Below, piece by piece: positions 1 through 13,890 of a stretch of 64,000 nt of DNA. Source of the DNA: Rachycentron canadum (lineage: Eukaryota > Chordata > Actinopteri > Carangiformes > Rachycentridae); contig CM076656.1 in assembly GCA_038496675.1 (NCBI GenBank), forward strand, positions 22,651,962-22,715,961. The letters run 5' to 3'. Positions within the stretch are counted from its first letter, which is position 1; the number at the start of each line of letters is the position of its first letter. The notes beneath the pieces are model-generated. The model worked only from the letters and a program-made list of their open reading frames with translations, ran no database searches and was not told where the DNA came from. A program made the position numbers and the translations under genes.

Positions 1-38
<38 letters not shown>
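1..38. repeat. (AT)n microsatellite at window edge
   Basis: Pure alternating AT from the first base to about position 38. It is cut by the window edge, so its full length is unknown. Confidence 0.95.
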
Positions 39-41
<3 letters not shown>

Positions 42-1814
42 GTCTTCATTTCCTTTGGTATGAGAAATAAACCAATGTTAAAAAGGGTCATGCTGTGTTT
101 CCTGCTGCTCATAGTCTGATCTAAAGTTGATGGATAGGAGTGTATCATGTATGTAGAAGGTGAAGAGCTCTGAAATCAACACATAGTACCAGTTTAACTA
201 TATTTTATGTTGCAAAATACATCACCTGGCCTTTACTGGTGCTTTATTTTTACAATAGAGATTTACTGGTTGGGTTGTTGTTTAACAACTCAAACACGAG
301 AACCTTCTTGTTCTCCATTAATATCTGAAGTGTTGATAAATGCTGAGCTAGCATTGCTCCATCCCTGGGCCTCATCTCTGTCTCTTCTGAGATTGGGTGA
401 AAGGAAAACAAACTGTGTTTCCCACATAAAAAGGTGGAATTCTGTTTGCAGAGGTGATCAAGAGCAAGGATTAGCACATCTGAAGCAGCAGTGGGGAATG
501 GGCATTTCTGTTTTTCTTGGTACCTACGTCAGTGATCGCTCCACTGCAGACAACATGGAAGATGGTGTATGGGTGATTTGAGGCAGCAGGACAGTTGGCC
601 AGGACGGGGGGGGGGGATTGTTCAACCCAAAGTTCTGAATAAATTGAGGAATAAATCAGAAACTGGCTGCTGATTAATGGATGCCTAAAGGTTACTGAAA
701 AAAAGATTACATCATATATTGTGATGAGTTTCTTGAGAACAGTAATTTGACAAGTTCAGTTTTCCCATCAGAAATAGTATCACTCAGCTTGTGAAAACAG
801 TTGTACAATGTCCTCCAGGCAATTTCAGTTCCACTCTGGGAAATGCTGCATTTTGTGTTTATGAATATTGGCTCACGCTTAAAATAAAGGTTGGATTGTC
901 TTGGCCTTTGCTGCTTTGATTCAACCATTCTTCATTATATCTGTCTCTTGAAAGTCCCTAAACTTTCTGTATGTGTTATACAAACTCAGTTAAGATCAAC
1001 TTTGATGGACTATGTTTGTTTTGAGATGTTTGCTTAAATGTCCATGGTCAGATTAACCTGCTTTTGGGCACAATTTTATTTACTTATTGTATTACTTATT
1101 TGACCTGGAAAATATCCCAAAAAGAGACTTGACATATGCAAAATATCTTCAAAACAACCACAAAGATGCAAAATTTGCAGAGATGTGAAATAAACACAAA
1201 GAGATTTAAAAAAAAAAAAAAAAAAGGACACACAAAACAATGCATAACAACCTTGAAGAGACACAAAACGTCTTCAAAGAGACACAAGACAACCACAGAC
1301 AGGCAGAATGATCAAAAACACAACCCTAGTCAAAAAGTTTAAAAAAAAAAAGAAAAAGATTTTCACCTTTTCCAATAAAATCTTTGAGTATTCCTAAAAG
1401 TTTCTCGAATCCTATTGGATTCCCTATCCACTCAGTAGCTAATATGTTTTGTTCTGTAAGAATTTTCACAGTTAAGTTATTCAGTTCTGTGCAATAAAGA
1501 CAGTTAATATTAATATTACAAAATCATTGACTCATTGCATTTTGAAAGATAACTGTCACTTGGTTGTAAAGACACAAAACACATCTTACTTTGCTTTAAA
1601 TCGACTACAAACCGCAAGGCTGCGTGTTGTGTCTTTTTCTGTTTCAGTCTTGGTATATTGCTTATATGTAGGGAGGGTGGGAGCAAGGCTTTTACAAGAG
1701 CCACGACTAGAAGTAAAAACTGGTTTAAAATAAAAACGGTACCAGAGAGATACAATGATTAATACCTCACCATCACGCACTATTTTTTGCAGTCAAGACT
1801 GAAAGCTGTGACAG
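39..1814. other. Non-coding stretch, no supported gene
   Basis: No open reading frame here has exon-like splice borders or a recognisable protein. The longest frame (207-581, 124 codons) has no domain I recognise. The stretch is AT-rich, with a G run near 606, homopolymer A tracts and a decayed tandem repeat at 1138-1330. It could be intergenic or the 3' flank of an upstream gene; no strong transcript end is visible. Confidence 0.6.
1138..1330. repeat. Decayed ACAAAGAGACACAAAAC-type minisatellite
   Basis: Variants of a short unit built from ACAAAGA, GACACAAAAC and ACAACCAC recur across about 190 bases, interrupted by a run of about 18 A at 1208-1225. The copies are imperfect. Similar A-rich minisatellites are common in fish genomes (recalled knowledge). 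The strand shown is the A-rich one. Confidence 0.6.
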
Positions 1815-2010
1815 GTGATATATGCAACCAAAGGTGAAAACCCACTGGTTTGTGAGTGGCCATTTTGAATCCTCCAGTTTGTACATTGGCCGTCACCATG
1901 AAGGGTTTTTTTTTATTTGGGAGGAGACGGTGGAGCTGAGGAGGAGTGAGGGGTGGATGTGACCTGCAGGTCGCTGTGTATCATCTATTTCCCTCTAAAT
2001 AGGAAAATAG

Positions 2011-2050
<40 letters not shown>

Positions 2051-2296
2051 CACTGCGTTGTATTGAAGACGACTTGAGACTAGAGACTGAGACCATGAAT
2101 GCGTCGAGAAAACTTTTCCTGAGCTAATAAATCAAGTGAGAAGTAGGGACATTTTCCATAGACTTCAATACAATCTGACTTCAGTGGTGTCGCCCCCTGA
2201 TGGTCATTAGATAGAATGCAGATCTAAAGCACTTCCGCATTGGCCTCACTTCACAGCCCTGGTGTCTACGTCCATTTTTATATACAGTCTATGCAC
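1815..2296 (+). repeat. Interspersed repeat family 1, copy 1
   Basis: A second copy lies in opposite orientation at about 49985-50375. Shared segments include TGGTTTGTGAG, GGTGGAGCTGA, GTTGTATTGAAGAC, ACTAGAGAC and GACTTCAATACAATCTGACTTC-like blocks. Both copies end in a CCA...TTTTAT(A/T)..CAGTCT motif that I know as a frequent repeat end in spiny-rayed fishes. This copy holds a 31-T run at 2015-2045 and some sequence (about 2185-2235) missing from the other. It ends about 35 bases before the CRE of the atp13a3 promoter. Confidence 0.75.
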
Positions 2297-2400
2297 ACCC
2301 CCCAACCCCACCCCCACCTTCCTCGTTCTGTGACGTCACTACACGTCACTTCCTGCCGTTAGACAGCCAGTTCAGGCCAGTTCACTACCGCTGTACTTCT
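2297..2400 (+). promoter_or_regulatory. atp13a3: Putative atp13a3 core promoter with CRE and ETS-like site
   Basis: A perfect cAMP-response element TGACGTCA lies at 2331-2338, followed by an ETS-type ACTTCCTG near 2347. Sequence from here to about 2960 is rich in CpG, unlike the flanks. There is no TATA box, so initiation is probably dispersed. The transcription start is inferred; I place it near 2330-2400 because a strong donor follows at 2576. Confidence 0.6.
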
Positions 2401-2575
2401 CAGTCTGTCCCACTGAGCTGTCAAGGCACAGCTCCGCTCCGCTCGTCCGCCGCGACAACGTTTTTCTATCAAACCCGGTCAGTTTCCTCCCCCAGCGACG
2501 TTTTCCTTCAGATAACAGCTGCCCTCGTCTCACTATGACTCGAAGGTGATCTTCAGAGTGTCCAGGTGGTTCTGG
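2350..2575 (+). other. atp13a3: Putative 5' non-coding exon 1 of atp13a3
   Basis: The 3' border is set by a consensus donor, TCTGG|GTGAGT, at 2575/2576. The 5' border is only estimated. The exon contains a tiny upstream frame (ATG at 2534, stop at 2546-2548, four codons). CpG-rich sequence continues into the intron to about 2960, as usual for a vertebrate promoter island. No coding sequence continuous with the ATPase is present. Confidence 0.5.
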
Positions 2576-5500
2576 GTGAGTGTGTTCCCCCCCCCTTTGA
2601 ATTGCGCCTTCATCGCTGTCATCATCATCACCCATGTGTCAGTTGCTACCAAGCGGAGCTAAAGCTAAAGCCGTAACGTTAGCGTGTGAGTGTGTAAGTG
2701 TGTGTGTGTGTGTGGTGTAAGTGTGTGTGTGTGTGTGTGGACGTCAGCCCGTCTCCTTCTCGCTCAAAGGCGAGAAAAGAAAAACGACCAAGGCTGCGGC
2801 TGAAACGTCCGAGTCCCTCCATCTGTGTCTGAAACTAAAAACAAGAATAACGGTTGGAGACGCATGGACGCTGTTATTAAGCTAGTCCCCCAAGTCGCGA
2901 GCTAACAATGAAGCCTGGCTAACCTTAGCCTGCTAGCCAACATCCAGCGCTTCCCTGGCTGCTTAAGGGGGCTTGTAGCCATTATACCCGGTGCAAGACA
3001 ACCCTGTTTAAACCTGTATCCTGTTTTGCAACGTAAATACTTTAATAATCGAGGCAGCACAGCGCGCACATGTGATCGTGTCTCTCAATTGTGTGTCAAA
3101 TGGCCTGTTAACAAAGTTTTCTTTCCACGGGCTGAAAGGCGACCAATGGTCACAGCTACTTTTCACACAGCATCGGTGGCTTTTTCATTACAAACTGAAA
3201 AGTACCATACGAAGGCTATAAACTGTTGGCCAACACGCCTCCTTTCTGACAGCCTCGTCCTTCATAACCACCTGCCAAACTGAACTGGTCCCTATTCAGG
3301 CAGCTGAATGAAATCAACACTCGCCTGGGACGTGCTGCTTTTTATCTGATGCTCAGTTCACCTTACATCTTTTTAACTGCTGGAATATAAGTGTAAAACA
3401 CCATGTAAATAAGACAACTAAAATTTTAGCTCTGCCACATTGAAACTACGGCCGCAGACATATGCAAAAAAAAAAATCATATTGCGATTATTTTTGACAG
3501 GTATTGTGATATATGATATGATTTCAGTTGGGATGATCATTCTTGCTTTTCATTTTCACTGGGAAAAAAAGTATATAAATGATGATGTAATGTTTTTTGG
3601 GTCCTGTACCAAACAAATATATTCCTTTGTGTCTGGAGAATATGATTTATAGGCCGGGGCTTTTCTGTGGCACCAAAACACCAGCAATGTTGTGACACAT
3701 TTTACCTTTATCAAAAAATAGCAGCTCCTGCAATTTGCATATTGCACTTGCCCATATTGTGATTTCTGTTTATATTTCAATTCATAGTGCGGCTTTAGTA
3801 GAAACACTTTCAGAACCATTTCTGACCTTAGCTGTACTTGTTATTATGTTCTAAGAAATGGCTTTATTGAGTTTTTGCATCCCACAACTGTATATATAGC
3901 ATGTAGCTTATCAAAATAAGTTTTTACCTCATAACTTAAGTAACATACAGCAGGAAATATACAGTTAACATAATGTGTACATGCATTGTCTGAATTCAGT
4001 ATACATTTAAAATACAAATTAACTGATGATAGTATGTAGTAGAGGCACCATTTGGCTTGTGTGGAGGCCTCGGTTTTACGGTGCATTTTGTTCTTTGCAA
4101 AACACTTAAGTCTCTAAAATTGCATGGGGACCATAACTGAACGGTAATTTAGATCCTACCAGAAATTCTCAATTTGATTGAGGCCTGGACTCTAACGTTC
4201 CCACTACATTTTATTTCTAGGTCTCCCAGAAGCCTTCTGGCAAACACCGGTTGAGATGCCATGCAAGTTATTTTCAACTTTGGTTTTGTCATAGACAGAG
4301 AATTTACCATAAAGCTGAAACAGTAGAATAAAAGTTTGACATGCACATCAAAGCCTTCCTGTAGCTCTTGAAGAGGTGCTCTAGGCCTTTAGGTTGATTC
4401 CTCCATTAATAGTTTTCTTACACGGACATGTACGTTTTGTACGTTCAACTTCATGCAACAGTTGACATGTTTGGAATGTGTCTCAGCTAAAGGATGAATG
4501 TTTTTTTAATACTTGTGTATTATGTTTGTAGCTAATTGAGGTCAGTTTCTGGAGATTTACTTTCAATTAAATGGTAAAGAGCCTAGAACCAGAGTGGCTT
4601 GCTTGCATTGCTTGTGGTCGGACGCTTCTAGTGTTGATATAATTAACTGAGACTGCTGGCTGCTATTTATTTGTGCCACAGCATAGCTGGCATAACCGGA
4701 CCACAAAAGGTTTGAGTAAACAAAGGATGAGAAAAAGATTGAAGGCTTTATTTAGCCAGAACCAATCAATTCAAAAATATCCTGATCAAGTTTGTTTGTG
4801 GAGCACAAACGCTAATTGTACAGATCAGCCCTGGAGAAACACATTCATTGTCTATTCCCTTTTCTGTTTATATATTCAGATAGTGGGTTGGATGGTGCAT
4901 GTGTCTTCTGTGGTGCCACAGTGAGGCTTAGGAGATAATTAGTTTGTGTTGCTTTAATGGGAATGTTACCGTTTGAGATGAGAGGAATAATAACCACACA
5001 CAGTGTTGTTGTTTTATAGTCTATTCCTCCCTGAATTGAACATTGGACTGACTGGTGCTTTTGAAATCTTCACTGTTTAACTTTAAACTACCAAGTTTGG
5101 ACATTTAAATATTTGGTCAAATCTCAGTGTGTGCCTACTGGGAACACACAATGCAAGTCACACACACAAAAAAGTGTATACCTGATCTGTGTGTACATAA
5201 CAAAAGTTAAAACAAACACTTGACATGAGATAAAGCTGTGTATCTTGAGCTTTGATGCATTTGTAGAAACCAAATTGCAGAGAAGCACAGTTTTATACTT
5301 AACATGATTTATCTTTGGTTAACCATTTACCATCACAGCAGTAAAACTTCCTCAATCATTGGTAGTGCACTCAGAGAGAGATAAATGTGTTACTGTTTGG
5401 TTCCTCCTCCTGCTGGATTCAGGTCAATATCTTGTCTATGTGCCTTTTTTGTGGTCACTTCATACTATCCTGGGACAATATGGACAGGACCACGTTACAA

Positions 5501-8500
5501 AGATGCACTGCTTGCATTTATGTTTTGGTCGTGCTTCATACTTGCTTTAAAATTAGACCTTGGTAAACTATCGGATGAGTTTCTGAATTAGTAAAAAACT
5601 GTAGTTTCTTGCATCATGTGAGTATTACCAAGAGACAGGCTTAATTTGCTTAATCCATGTTACAAATCTTTGTACAGATTCTTGGAATCGAGGAATTGTC
5701 TAATTGAATTTGCGTTTTTGACCCCTGAATTCCTGCTTCTCTTAGAGAGAGCCTGAGGTCTTGTCCAAACTGACGATTCGAAAGTAGTTTAGTCTCAGTT
5801 TAAGAAGTGAGGCGCCACTATTTCACGGGCTTTCAAGCCAGTACCTTAAGACTTTTCACAGGTGAGCTTTAAAACAGCAGACTGTGATGGAAGGCCTGCC
5901 AGTGTTGATTCAAAGTGGAGATGAGAAATATCCTGACATGGTAAAAGTCTCTTCTGCAGCCCAGAGCTGTTTGGCGTGGGAGCCCAAGTGCAGCGCGATA
6001 TAGAATTGGATCTTTCCAGTGCCAGTATCGCAGTTTGCCTCCAACAAGACCAGGACAAGCCAGCGGCCCGTATCAGTGGAAGTGAGAAAGCTTTCAATGA
6101 AAATAGAAACAGCTGTGAAATTTTACACAGTCCTGACAACCAGAGAGCAGAGTTGTGCAATTAGATGAACACAGGAAGACTTTGATTGAAATCCCCTTTC
6201 TGATTATGAATTATAGTATTAGGACTCTGCAGCCAATCAAATACTTTATTTGACATTTTATTATTATATATTACTTTTAAGTCCCTGACAGGACTCTGAC
6301 CTCGGACAGGAACATCTTGACTCCATTGCTAGTACAACCTAAGGACGCTGAGTTTTGGTTTTCAGGTGCTGTTGGGACATGCATGGCAGTGTGTGCAACA
6401 CTGTGGTGTGTCCACCACTGTTGTCTCTAGCTGCCTTATCAGCAGCTGTTCAGACAGTTCAACAAATTAAATTGCTGCCCAAGGCGGTCTGTGACAAAAA
6501 GCTCTGGTTAGAGCACTGGATAGGCCCCTATTTGAAATGCTCTTCCTGATGATGATGATCATGGGGCAGCTCAACACATCAGATGCTTTAAAGCAGCCAT
6601 TTTTTCATCCCTTTACACCTGGTAAAATGGCCAAACAGATGACCACAGGTTAGAGGTCGTTGACAGCACTAATCACCCGGCATTATGACTGTGACACAGC
6701 CTTGGACTGGTTGCATCCTGAGTTTTAGTCTGTTTCTAAACTGGAAGAGATGCTGTGTGGCAAGAGGCAGCAGCTAAAAATGCAGCTCTATGGACACATG
6801 AAACGCTCATGCACCAGGAAGGGGGGGGGGAAAGTGCATTTTTGGGAGGGCGAAAGATTTGGAAGACTTCCATTTGCTCTATTAGTTTATAGCGTGATAT
6901 CACTGTAACATTCACCAGGCACTCGCAGCCCAAAAATACTCCCTGCTGGACTGCATTACAAGTCTGCGTGGGGCAAGATGTATTTATTTCCTTTACTTAG
7001 TTCTCAAATAGTAATTGTGAGATTATATATTTCATCTGATTTCCATCATGTATGAAACCTGTATCCTACCACAGAGACCTTATGACATTCACAGTTTTTG
7101 CCAAGGAAATTGAATGAAATTTCGGAGCAGGAAAAAAAAAACATCTTAAGTGTGATGTACCCAGATATTTACCTTTTTAAGACTTTGGTTTGCTGCTCTG
7201 GACTGGTCTTACAGATCAAAAACTCTTCCACAGGCCTCTCTGGCAGCAATGGGGTTGTTGCCAGGCCATGACCGTTGCTTAACCTCTGGGGCTATATACA
7301 GAAGAAATGAATATTTTCCAAAATGGGATTAAAATCAGCAGACCAGTCAGAAACTGAAGTCCCCATTTTCCATCTTTCTATAGACCAGAGAATACGTAAT
7401 CCTACAATGCTAGAATGTCCTGAACTTATCACTGCTCTTAATGTTTAAATGTGTATGTTTATATTCTTACTCCTGTAAATATGTTTATGATTATATACAG
7501 TGAACTATGCCAGCTGTATATCTGTTAACTTGTGCATTAATATTTCCATTCCACTATTAGGGTTTAATTTCAAGTGTTTGGACTCCTTCAAATCACCTGA
7601 TTGTAATAATTTACTAATGAAATGCAGAACAAGAAGCATACATATAATTTTTTTTTTTCTGCTAATTGGGTAAATTCAGAAGTTAAAACACATTTCTCGA
7701 TCCAAACCCGATTCTAAGTTTACCGCAGCACTTGATCATCTGATCTCCTAATTGAGAGTAACATGACATTCATATAGAAAAACAATTTCTCATCTGGTTC
7801 ATTATGTACCAATAAGCCACTGTAACTAGTAAAAACACGTGTTAATATCTTGCACGGTGAAATTAGCCCCTTTTTCATAGACTGTCAAGCAATGCCACTG
7901 TTAATCCAAGAGCATGTGGTGTGACTTAAAACTTTGCACACTTTTGATCTGCAGGATTATGTTTTTTCCCAGCCCTTTCACTCTGCTTTTCTTCATAGGG
8001 ACTTGACAGGAGTGGAGTCCACATACATTCCCTACCAAGCTCTTTTTGACCTCTTCGCTCTCTGATCTCATCCATATTCACTTCCTCTTTACATGGATCG
8101 TAGTTGGCCAACAGTTCTTCTCACTTGTTTTGAAACCTGCGCATGTCATACAGTATGAGTATATTTATTATATGAGGCCAATGTTCTGGGTGTTGTCTGT
8201 GAGTTGTGGATGTTGCCTGCATTGATTGGTGAGTTTGAGAAAAATAAAACTCTTCATTTCTCTACAGTCAAGTTGTGGAGAGTGAATCGCTCAGTTAATT
8301 ATGTTGTCAGTGGTGGTGGGCTCTTAAAGCTGAGGAAAGGTTTAGTTGTTCAGACAGCAGAGGAAGGGCAAGTGGTCAGACATTTCTTTTTTAAAGTAAG
8401 CCCAGTGGCCACAGTGATAAACAGCTTGATTGGCCCATGATGGGGAACAAAGCTTGGCTATAATACCCCATGAGTAGGAGGGGAAGTGATAAAGAAAGCA

Positions 8501-10268
8501 CATTGAGTGCAGAGCATGATAGCAACAAAACACTTTTTCCTCCAAATGCTTCCATGAATTATAGACTTCTGTCATTAGGTCATGGCTCATTGTTAGCTTT
8601 TTTCCTTTTTGTCTGTGTGTGCAGAAAGGGAAAGGAGAATATGTCTAGTCTTAGCTGTCCTCAAGTTATTTATTTGTATACTTTTGCTTTGCTCATATTC
8701 ATGTTAAATCTGCTTATCAGTATCTTTGCTGCTGTCAATGACTCAGCCTCACTTTAAAGTGACCTTAATGTTGTACAGATGATATTTAGCAAAGATTATG
8801 ATGTTTTCAGACACTTGGCTTATAGTCATACAAGCACAAGACTTAGGCTACTCCTAAGATATGATGAGGCGCGATCATCATGCAAACTAAATTTACAAGA
8901 TGTGACATGTTGAAGTCCCACATGCAGCTGAAACAAAGTAGACTGATCAATGATTCAACAGACAACTAATCAGTGACTATGAGTAAAAAATTGTTTTAAA
9001 ACAAAACAAACCAGTTTGTCAGATATGAGCATTTGGTGCTTTTCCTCACCTTATGTGAGATGCTTGGTCATAGAAAACAACCAATTTGAAGGCATCACCT
9101 ACCTACAACCGTACCTCTAGGCCCACAGTTACACTAACTTTGCTTCTGTGAATATCACTGATGTTTGATAAAAGTCTTTTTGCTAATTTTAATGAATGTA
9201 TTGCTCATAGTAGAGTGAATTAAGAGTCAGGGAGCGCTGCACTCTAATGATTGGGAATTAACTGTGTCTTTTGATAATGATCTCAGTTTGATCATAGAAC
9301 CACATCTTATTTTGGACTGATTATTCTCTGACATATTACAGGTTCTTTCCAGGAACATTGATTGTCAAGTTGAACTTGTTTGAAACATGACATTGTGTTT
9401 TGTTTTGTGTTTTATCTTCTTCTCCCAAGCCAGCATTGCTTATTAATACAATAGCAGACTAATCAAATGCGAGACAACAATGTGGCTTTAGGCTGGGCTT
9501 GAGAAGTCTATTAATATCCCTGAAGTCACGCTGACTCCTACAGGCCCCAAACATGGTCCTCTATAGTCCTGAAAGAACACTGGTTTCTCCTGTTGCCCAA
9601 CAGAAGACTTAACTTCTTTTTTTTTTTTTTTTTTAATTACAATTTCTTGCCTGAAAACGGGGAAGATTTATTACTTTATTTCATTATGCCGTTAGCATTT
9701 GTACAGGATTGGAACACAATGCCTTAATAGATAAGTCACCTGATAGTTGTTTTAACTTTTCTACATTTATTGGCTCATGGCATTGATTATCATGTTGATG
9801 CCTAACCCACCCAGATTAATAGACTGGTGGGAACAGATGGAAATCAGACTTTTGTATGATGGTATTTCACTTTTCTATCTGGACCATGAAATTCTTTCCC
9901 AAAACTAGCATTAGACTGGGTGTGGTCTCAGTTTGATTGTAGGGACAAAATAGAAGGAAATAAAAAAATAAAAGTTTATTTCCATTATCTCATTGAATTA
10001 TTGATAAATAAAACCGATCAATATACAGTTAACACCTTGACTTACCTCACCTTTACATTACCCATTTGGTTTGAAACATTCTTCTGCTGCAGCTCAATAC
10101 ATATTAACCATTACTGTTTTCCCCTCAGGTGGTTATGTTACTGTGTTGTGGAGGTGTCTGTACCAGTTAACCTGCAGGTTGTCATTATAAATTTTGTCTG
10201 AATAGCACAAAGACCCCTGTGGAAAGTTTTTGTAACGTGCACTGTTTGTGATTGCTTGTCTCCCCCAG
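2576..10268 (+). other. atp13a3: First intron of atp13a3; no other gene seen
   Basis: About 7.7 kb between the exon-1 donor and the acceptor CCCCCAG at 10268. The first 400 bases keep promoter-island character, with a GT microsatellite (2693-2739) and many GCTAAC/GTTAGC-like words. The rest is AT-rich with short meaningless frames. More GC-balanced blocks at about 5860-6160 and 9230-9600 could be conserved regulatory DNA, but nothing in the sequence proves it. Confidence 0.5.
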
Positions 10269-10349
10269 GGTTCCAGGTTGGTGTGGTGAGAGAGCAAGCT
10301 AACTACGTGGAGGAGGACCGCCTGGGGCATCGTGTCCCTGGCTCTCAAG
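10269..10349 (+). other. atp13a3: Putative 5' non-coding exon 2 of atp13a3
   Basis: An 81-base block bounded by a good acceptor (TCTCCCCCAG|GG) and donor (CTCAAG|GTAACT). It is more GC-rich than its surroundings and contains no ATG. Joined to the next exon it runs into TAACTAAGG, so it cannot extend the protein upstream. This fits a 5' UTR exon; transcript evidence is lacking. Confidence 0.55.
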
Positions 10350-13300
10350 GTAACTAGAAACTTTTGTCTTTTTAATGTTGCTGGGCACAAGTGTGTCTTA
10401 CTGACTGACTGGCACAGATTATTCAGATGTAACTGTGCAACAGATTCAGTGTGACCCTGTGGGACTCCAGTGAAACTACCCATACGTTTCTCCAATGTCT
10501 CTCCTTTGGGCTCAACTAATTATGTTTTTCCCAGATGTGTTCATTGACACTAAAGTTATTTGGTAGTAGCCAGATCACCATGTTGAGGCACCCAGGCTGT
10601 TTATCCCCTGGAGCTGACTGCAAACAAACCAACCGAACCTAACAAACTTGTTTTATTTGTGGGAAAAGGGTTTACTCTAGATGTTTTTGGTTGTTTGATG
10701 ATATACGTTTACTATGTTGCGCTAATTTGTGATACAGGATTGACCTAAGGGGGTTACTGTGTAATTATACTTCATTGATTGTAAATCTATTTTTCAGGTA
10801 CAAGGACAAAAGATATTAAACAGTTCTCCATACTAATGAATAGATAACAGAAGTGCTTCTCCATATTTTTATGACTGATCACACTGTGTGCCACAAAAAC
10901 ATTAATCACAAATTAACCCTGGTCAAACGAGACTTAAAGTGAAAGGATTTAAACTATGATTTTCTCCCAAATACATATTGAATTTGTGACCGTGCTCCAA
11001 CCCTTGCTCTTGTACAAGTCTTTCTGATTGAAAGTGTAACTACTGGAACCATTAACAGGGTTTCCATGTCTGGCCTGTCAGCCGCCAAGCCTTAACTTTG
11101 GCTGGTTGTCTGTTTGGGGTCTGTGCTCCTGAAAACCTTTATATTTTCTGAGGTTGCACCCTGCTGTTATCTGAGCAGATGACTCCAAAACAACAGGCTG
11201 TAACTGTAACTGGTTTCAAAAAGCACATGAACCTAATCTTTTTTTAATCAGTTTTGGGTGGTGTTTCTTTATTGGTGCGTTCCCCTGATGCACCACAGCG
11301 GCAGCTACTTTGTGAAAGAGTGTATCCGTGATGCCCTGGTGTCGGCATTTCCAGTCATTGCAAAGATCGGGGAGGGAATGTTCTTGTTTCACTGCAACCA
11401 CTGCTGAGCACCGGTCAGGGGGCTGCTATTGTAAAATACTAGGAAGGGCTTGGCCCAAAGCAAAATATCCCGCTGTATGCCAGAGAAAAAGTCCAGCCGG
11501 GTGCAGCTGGCAGATAAGATCGGCGTGTGGTGGCAGTGATACAGCATCAGTGGTTGTTTTTAGGGTGGTGGGGGCAGTAGCAGGGTGGCCCAATGGGCAC
11601 AGTGTCCTGTCACAACATGCCTGAACTCTTCTGGGGCTTGAGTGCTCCAGCTCTTTGTTTTGGTGTTGTGCTTGTGTACTCTCTCTTTTTCACGGTCCTT
11701 TCTATATCTATGTCAGAGCATTCAGAGCATTTCTGAGTAATTGTCTGCCTCAGTGGGCTTTCACTGCACAGAGAAATCCATTGCTTTCAATAGAGATTGT
11801 GGCTGCACTCCACCATCCAAAGTTTCACTAAAGTCAGCCTTGACCCCAACATATGCAAACTAAAATAGCATAGCATCCTACCAAAGTGAGGGCGCATGAC
11901 TGTAATTAGTGCAAGATACAAGAAAATGCTTGTTTGTGTATTGAATGAATGAATTTGGTAGTTTAATGAATAAATGACTTTTGTTGATGAATTAATTTAT
12001 GATTAACATCTGAAAGCTTTGCACCTTATTTGCATCATTTGTAAATAATTTTTTAGTATTAACAAATAAGTTGCCCAATGTGATGCGATTTGGAGTGTTT
12101 TGTTTATTTTTATGGGAAAGCCTGGACTCTTTGTCTCTTCTTCCACTTACCCTCCATCTCTCTGCCAGTCTTATTCTTTTCCACCCAAAACAAGCTCCCT
12201 CAGGTATAACAGGCAGACGGTGTAGGAGACACTGATCAGTTCTCCAAACACAGACATCCTGTCTTCAGCTGGATGTGGACTCAAGCAAATCCTGCACGTA
12301 AACAAAGAAGCCAGACATTGATTTCTCCTCTGTAATTTGTTACTTTCTACATATCTTATGTTACAAAATACATGAAGGAATTTGCAGGATAAAGCTCCTA
12401 TATCTCCCAAAACCTGCATTGATATCTTAGCAGTCACCCCAGTGAAATCCTGAGTGTACCCGATGGATTCATTGTTTACCAGCTCTTGTCCGTGAAGCCC
12501 AATCCACCTCTTTCTGCTTACTCACAATTTGACTCTTCACGGATAGTGGGCTTCACCGCACAAGCCATAAAATGGCAAAGTCACTTGCTGGAGCTTGGTG
12601 TTACTTTTAGCCTCATAGACAGATTGTCTGCAGCTGAACTAACATTTCTCAGGGCCTGTTCACTTTGACCCTGTCGATATCGATGCAGAATTCAGACACA
12701 CACACACACACACACACAAAGTGACAGTGTGCCTTCCTTGGCAGCTGGCTCCTCTGCTGGGACAACTGAGAGGAGGAAAGAGAGATGAACTTGATATTTA
12801 GTAACACACACTTCTGATGACTCAGTTGGTCTGTGTATGGGTGCGTTGACACTCCTAAGAGATGATCTCAGGTGCTCTGAGGTCAAGCAGCTGTCTGAAC
12901 ATGGCTGCAAATTTTTAGAGTTGGAGCGTATCCATGTGCTCCAGTGAACCACTGGTTCTTTCTCAGAGGACATTGTCTCAGCTGAGACTTAATTTCTCTT
13001 GGTTTCCTCACCACATGTTTGTTATTTTATATATCATATTCTTTTACAGTGTTGAGGCAAACTCTTAAATGTACTCTCACATATTGTGCCTTTTCTAAAG
13101 GTTGTAATGAATTGACAGTGGACATGTGAGTCTTTATTTTTTCTACACTGAAAACATATTGAATCAGTGGAAATCCACTGTAGCATATCAAATGGGAATC
13201 ATAACAGCCTTTTTCACACTTATTCCCTAATTGGCTTTCATGTCTGTCACAGTGTCCTGCTTTTATTCACAGTCAAAAAAATATGATCAGGTCTGTGTAG

Positions 13301-13854
13301 TTATTTGCAAAGAAGGTCTGTTAATGTGGTAATGAGTCTGAACCTGAGGTGAAAAGTTTGCTGCTGTTTCAGAGAGAGTGCTTTGTTTGTTTTAATTTTC
13401 ATTTCATCCATTTCAGACACTTTCACCTTTAAACACAGAATAATGTGTTGCAGTGTTGGTTAATCAGATTTGAAGGGTGACCAGTGGCGTCCCAAACTGC
13501 ACCACTAGGTTTTTGTTACCAGATTAAATGGTAACAAAAACCTGCTGCGCTCTAATGGTTCCCAATCCTTTTCAGTTTTAAACCCATGAAACGATGTAGA
13601 GTGACCGTTTGTCCCATTTCAGCCTTTTTTTAAACATCATTATGTAATGGAGGAAGTGCAAAAAAGGTGTGATTGAATGTGTTGATGTCACACTGCACTG
13701 TACCCTTTTGCATAATATTCCTAGAAAGTATCTTGTGACCTTGCCCGGGGTGTTTGACCCTCTGGTGTTAAGCCACTGTTTGTTTGCCACTGCTGTCTAG
13801 GATCTGAAATGTTTTCCACACTGTTCACCTGATATTTTGTCTGTTGTGTTTCAG
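10350..13854 (+). other. atp13a3: Second 5' UTR intron of atp13a3; no other gene seen
   Basis: About 3.5 kb of intron ending at TGTTTCAG (13854). It holds a CA microsatellite (about 12695-12719) and a GC-richer block at 11280-11600 (TGGTGGCAGTG, GGTCAGGGGGCTG) that could be regulatory. No coding exon is supported. Confidence 0.5.
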
Positions 13855-13890
13855 TAACTAAGGAAGGGGCTTGGCAAACGGTTGTGCAGC

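Noticed and set aside
207..581. 124-codon open frame at the left end
   Set aside because: No recognisable domain, no splice or promoter context, ordinary composition. Probably chance.
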